From: UBA2253 sp964646985
GTDB lineage: Bacteria > Bacillota_I > Bacilli_A > ML615J-28 > CAG-698
NCBI GenBank assembly: GCA_964646985.1
Contig: CAZYFI010000001.1
Location: 1-64,000 of the forward strand
Length of the DNA: 64,000 nt
Direction of reading: 5' to 3'
Below the pieces are notes generated by a model that saw only the letters and a program-made list of their open reading frames with translations, did no database searches and was not told the origin of the DNA. Each line of letters starts with the position of its first letter. The stretch's first letter is position 1. This document shows, one piece after another, positions 62,214 through 64,000 of the stretch. The translations under genes were made by a program, and so were the position numbers.

Positions 62214-62393
62214 CTATTGAATCTCAACCAAATGAGCAACAGTAGCAATCATGCCACGAATGGCATCGTTGTCTTCTTTAATGACGATTTGGTTTATCTT
62301 AGTTAAGCCGAGGGCTTTCAAAGTTCTGCCTTGATGTGGTTTACGGCCAAAAGGACTTTTCACTAATTTAATCTTTATTTCTTTCGTATTCAT
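62214..62393 (-). CDS. rpmD: Ribosomal protein L30
   Basis: The 59-residue protein starts MNTKEIKIKLVKSPFGRKPH and has LKALGLTKINQ and DAIRGMIATVAHLVEI, the L30 pattern. It lies between rpsE and rplO. I translated it directly, as it is short. Confidence 0.96.
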   Translation of the reverse strand: MNTKEIKIKLVKSPFGRKPHQGRTLKALGLTKINQIVIKEDNDAIRGMIATVAHLVEIQ

Positions 62394-62394
62394 A

Positions 62395-62922
62395 TTATCC
62401 CATAATCTCCTCAGGTGTTTTATTACGAATAGCGCTCACTTGTTCAATGGTACGCAATTCTTGCAAACCTTTTAAAGTTGCTCTGACGATATTGATTGGA
62501 GTCGATGATCCTAAAGATTTAGATAAAATGTTTTGGATACCAGCTAATTCTACAACAGCACGAACAGGGCCACCAGCGATGATTCCTGTACCTTCTTTTG
62601 CAGGTTTTAGAAATACTCTACCAGCACCATGAACACCAGTAATCTCATGAGGGATGGTCATGTTTACAACTTGAACATCAATCAGGTTTTTCTTAGCATC
62701 TTCTACGGCTTTTTTAATTGCATCAGGGACTTCAATGGCTTTGCCGGTACCTAAACCAACGCGACCTTTTTTATTTCCCACGATAACAACGGCACTGAAA
62801 CGATAGCGACGACCACCTTTTACAACTTTAGCAACGTGATTGATGCTGACAACGCGCTCTTCAAATTCTTTTACAACTTCGACTTGCGCTTCTCTTTTGT
62901 TTTTTCTTGGTTCTTGACGCAT
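62395..62922 (-). CDS. rpsE: Ribosomal protein S5
   Basis: The 175-residue protein has the S5 segments VVKGGRRYRFSAVVIVG, GRVGLGTGKA, TGIIAGGPVRAVVELAG and SLGSSTPIN. Confidence 0.98.
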   Translation of the reverse strand: MRQEPRKNKREAQVEVVKEFEERVVSINHVAKVVKGGRRYRFSAVVIVGNKKGRVGLGTGKAIEVPDAIKKAVEDAKKNLIDVQVVNMTIPHEITGVHGAGRVFLKPAKEGTGIIAGGPVRAVVELAGIQNILSKSLGSSTPINIVRATLKGLQELRTIEQVSAIRNKTPEEIMG

Positions 62923-62932
62923 TCAAACCCTC

Positions 62933-63295
62933 CTAAAATTTTAAGCCAGCGGCTCTGGCAGCTTCGGCTAATGCTTTTACTCGTCCGTGATAAATATATC
63001 CACCGCGGTCAAAAACAACCGTTTCAATATTTTTTTCTAAAGCTCTTTTTGCAACTAGCGTCCCAACTTGGGTTGCTGCTTCAACATTTGAGCCGTTTGT
63101 TAATTTTAATTCTTGATCAATACTTGATGCTGATACCAAAGTTACTCCAGCAACATCATCAATGAGTTGTGCATAAATGTGAGCGTTTGAACGAAACACA
63201 TTTAATCGAGGAAGAGTAGCCGTGCCCGAAATGTTTTTACGAATGCGTAAATGGCGAACCAAACGCATTTTATTGCGTGATGTTTTTTTAATCAT
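62933..63295 (-). CDS. rplR: Ribosomal protein L18
   Basis: The 120-residue protein has RLNVFRSNAHIYAQLIDD, VVFDRGGYIYHGRVKALA and AARAAGLKF, typical of L18. Confidence 0.98.
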   Translation of the reverse strand: MIKKTSRNKMRLVRHLRIRKNISGTATLPRLNVFRSNAHIYAQLIDDVAGVTLVSASSIDQELKLTNGSNVEAATQVGTLVAKRALEKNIETVVFDRGGYIYHGRVKALAEAARAAGLKF

Positions 63296-63312
63296 TTGTT
63301 TACGTCTCCTCT

Positions 63313-63852
63313 CTACTTAGCTTTCTTTCCTTCTTTACGACGAACAACTTGTCCTTTGTAACGAATTCCTTTTCCAAGATATGGTTCAGGTTTTCTAACC
63401 TGATAAATTTCGGCTGCAAATTGCCCAACAACTTGCTTGTCAACGCCTCTTACTGTAACTTCAGTTGGCGTTGGAACCACACATGTTATTCCTTCAGGAA
63501 TTGGCATTTCCACTAAGTGCGAGTATCCTGCATTCAGAACCAAAACTCTTCCTTTTAGAGCAGCTTTGTATCCTGTTCCTTGGATTTCCATGGTTTTAGA
63601 AAACTCGTGGGTAACACCTTCTACCATATTGTGTAAAAGAGCTCTTGTTGTTCCGTGAAGGGTTCGATGCTCAATAGAATCGCTAGGACGGCTAATATGA
63701 ACAGATCCTTCTTTGACTTCAATCATCATGTCAGGATGAAAATCATAAGCCATGTGTCCTTTTGGTCCTGTTACTTCAACGTGATTGTTTGCACTTAAAG
63801 TAACGGTTGTTCCTTGAGCAAATTTAATCGTTTTATTACCAACACGTGACAT
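63313..63852 (-). CDS. rplF: Ribosomal protein L6
   Basis: The 179-residue protein has EVTGPKGHMAYDFHPDM, GYKAALKGRVLVLNAGYSH and RKPEPYLGKGIRYKGQVVRRKEG split over its two repeats, typical of L6. Confidence 0.98.
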   Translation of the reverse strand: MSRVGNKTIKFAQGTTVTLSANNHVEVTGPKGHMAYDFHPDMMIEVKEGSVHISRPSDSIEHRTLHGTTRALLHNMVEGVTHEFSKTMEIQGTGYKAALKGRVLVLNAGYSHLVEMPIPEGITCVVPTPTEVTVRGVDKQVVGQFAAEIYQVRKPEPYLGKGIRYKGQVVRRKEGKKAK

Positions 63853-63867
63853 TTTTATCCTCCTTCA

Positions 63868-64000
63868 TTACCAAACAAACGCTATAACTTCGCCGCCAAT
63901 GTTTAATTTGCGAGCTTCACGATCAGTCATAACGCCATTTGATGTTGATACAATTGCCATACCCAAACCATTTAAGACTTTTGGCATTTCATTGGCTTTT
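63868..64000 (-). CDS. rpsH: Ribosomal protein S8, C-terminal part
   Basis: Read on the minus strand, the last 44 codons give MPKVLNGLGMAIVSTSNG, VMTDREARKLNIGGEVIAFVW and a TAA stop at 63868-63870, the S8 C-terminus. The 5' end lies outside the window. GGAGG for rplF overlaps just beyond the stop region. Confidence 0.96.
   Translation of the reverse strand, partial: KANEMPKVLNGLGMAIVSTSNGVMTDREARKLNIGGEVIAFVW

Noticed and set aside
1..64000. UGA read as tryptophan, as in Mycoplasma
   Set aside because: TGA is used as a true stop in several genes (e.g. the GDSL hydrolase) and Trp codons are TGG.
1..64000. CRISPR arrays, prophage or insertion sequences
   Set aside because: No regularly spaced repeats, transposase, integrase or phage structural genes were seen.

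Overview
The window is 64 kb of AT-rich, tightly packed bacterial DNA, read with the standard code: TGA is used as a stop and TGG carries tryptophan. The gene set points to a low-GC Bacilli/Mollicutes-type organism. Pieces of Bacillus gene order are kept (tilS-hpt-ftsH, tmk-holB-ricT-trmN6-rsmI, the S8-to-L17 ribosomal operon followed by an ecf-truA block, and sufCDSUB). Energy metabolism looks anaerobic (pyruvate:ferredoxin oxidoreductase). An Izemoplasmatales/Acholeplasmatales-like host is my inference, not something the sequence proves. No phage, insertion sequence, CRISPR array, rRNA or replication origin was seen. No gene-free stretch exceeds 300 bases; the largest gaps (about 100-165 bases) hold promoters and terminators.

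Layout. Positions 1-54 are the 5' part of a tRNA-Tyr on the minus strand. From 0.2 to 15 kb there is a zinc-binding lipoprotein, a GDSL hydrolase, lysS, hslO, an M42 peptidase, a GDPD-GH4-kinase-maf carbohydrate and housekeeping operon, and tilS-hpt-ftsH-rqcP. From 15 to 19.5 kb there is a small membrane protein and an operon of a degenerate ABC ATPase-like protein, a permease-like membrane protein and an LtaS-family enzyme. From 19.6 to 25.5 kb apbE and the complete suf operon for Fe-S assembly are transcribed together. From 26.3 to 29.7 kb lies a signalling cassette: an ECF-type sigma factor, a membrane anti-sigma with an RsgI-like outer domain, and a lipoprotein carrying the same domain. 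Next come nifJ, a putative zincin and a radical-SAM protein. From 35.7 to 44.4 kb four overlapping glycosidase genes (GH2, GH3, GH13, GH36) form one operon. From 44.4 to 49.5 kb there is the rsmI/trmN6/ricT/holB/tmk cluster, and then znuCB-like ABC genes. From 51 to 55 kb there is truA with the ECF transporter core and a NusG-II domain protein. The rest is a lysophospholipid-acyltransferase-like gene and the ribosomal protein/secY/rpoA operon running out of the window inside rpsH.

How it works together. PFOR supplies reduced ferredoxin and needs the Fe-S clusters made by SUF. The ApbE lipoprotein and the NusG-II protein hint at flavin-based electron transfer outside the membrane. The two glycosidase operons suggest growth on plant or microbial oligosaccharides taken up intact, but no sugar transporter is encoded here.

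The most unusual parts are the sigma/RsgI-like/lipoprotein cassette, the motif-less ABC ATPase coupled to an LtaS-type enzyme, and a zinc-ribbon-bearing acyltransferase. Several convergent gene pairs have their stop codons inside a shared terminator hairpin.
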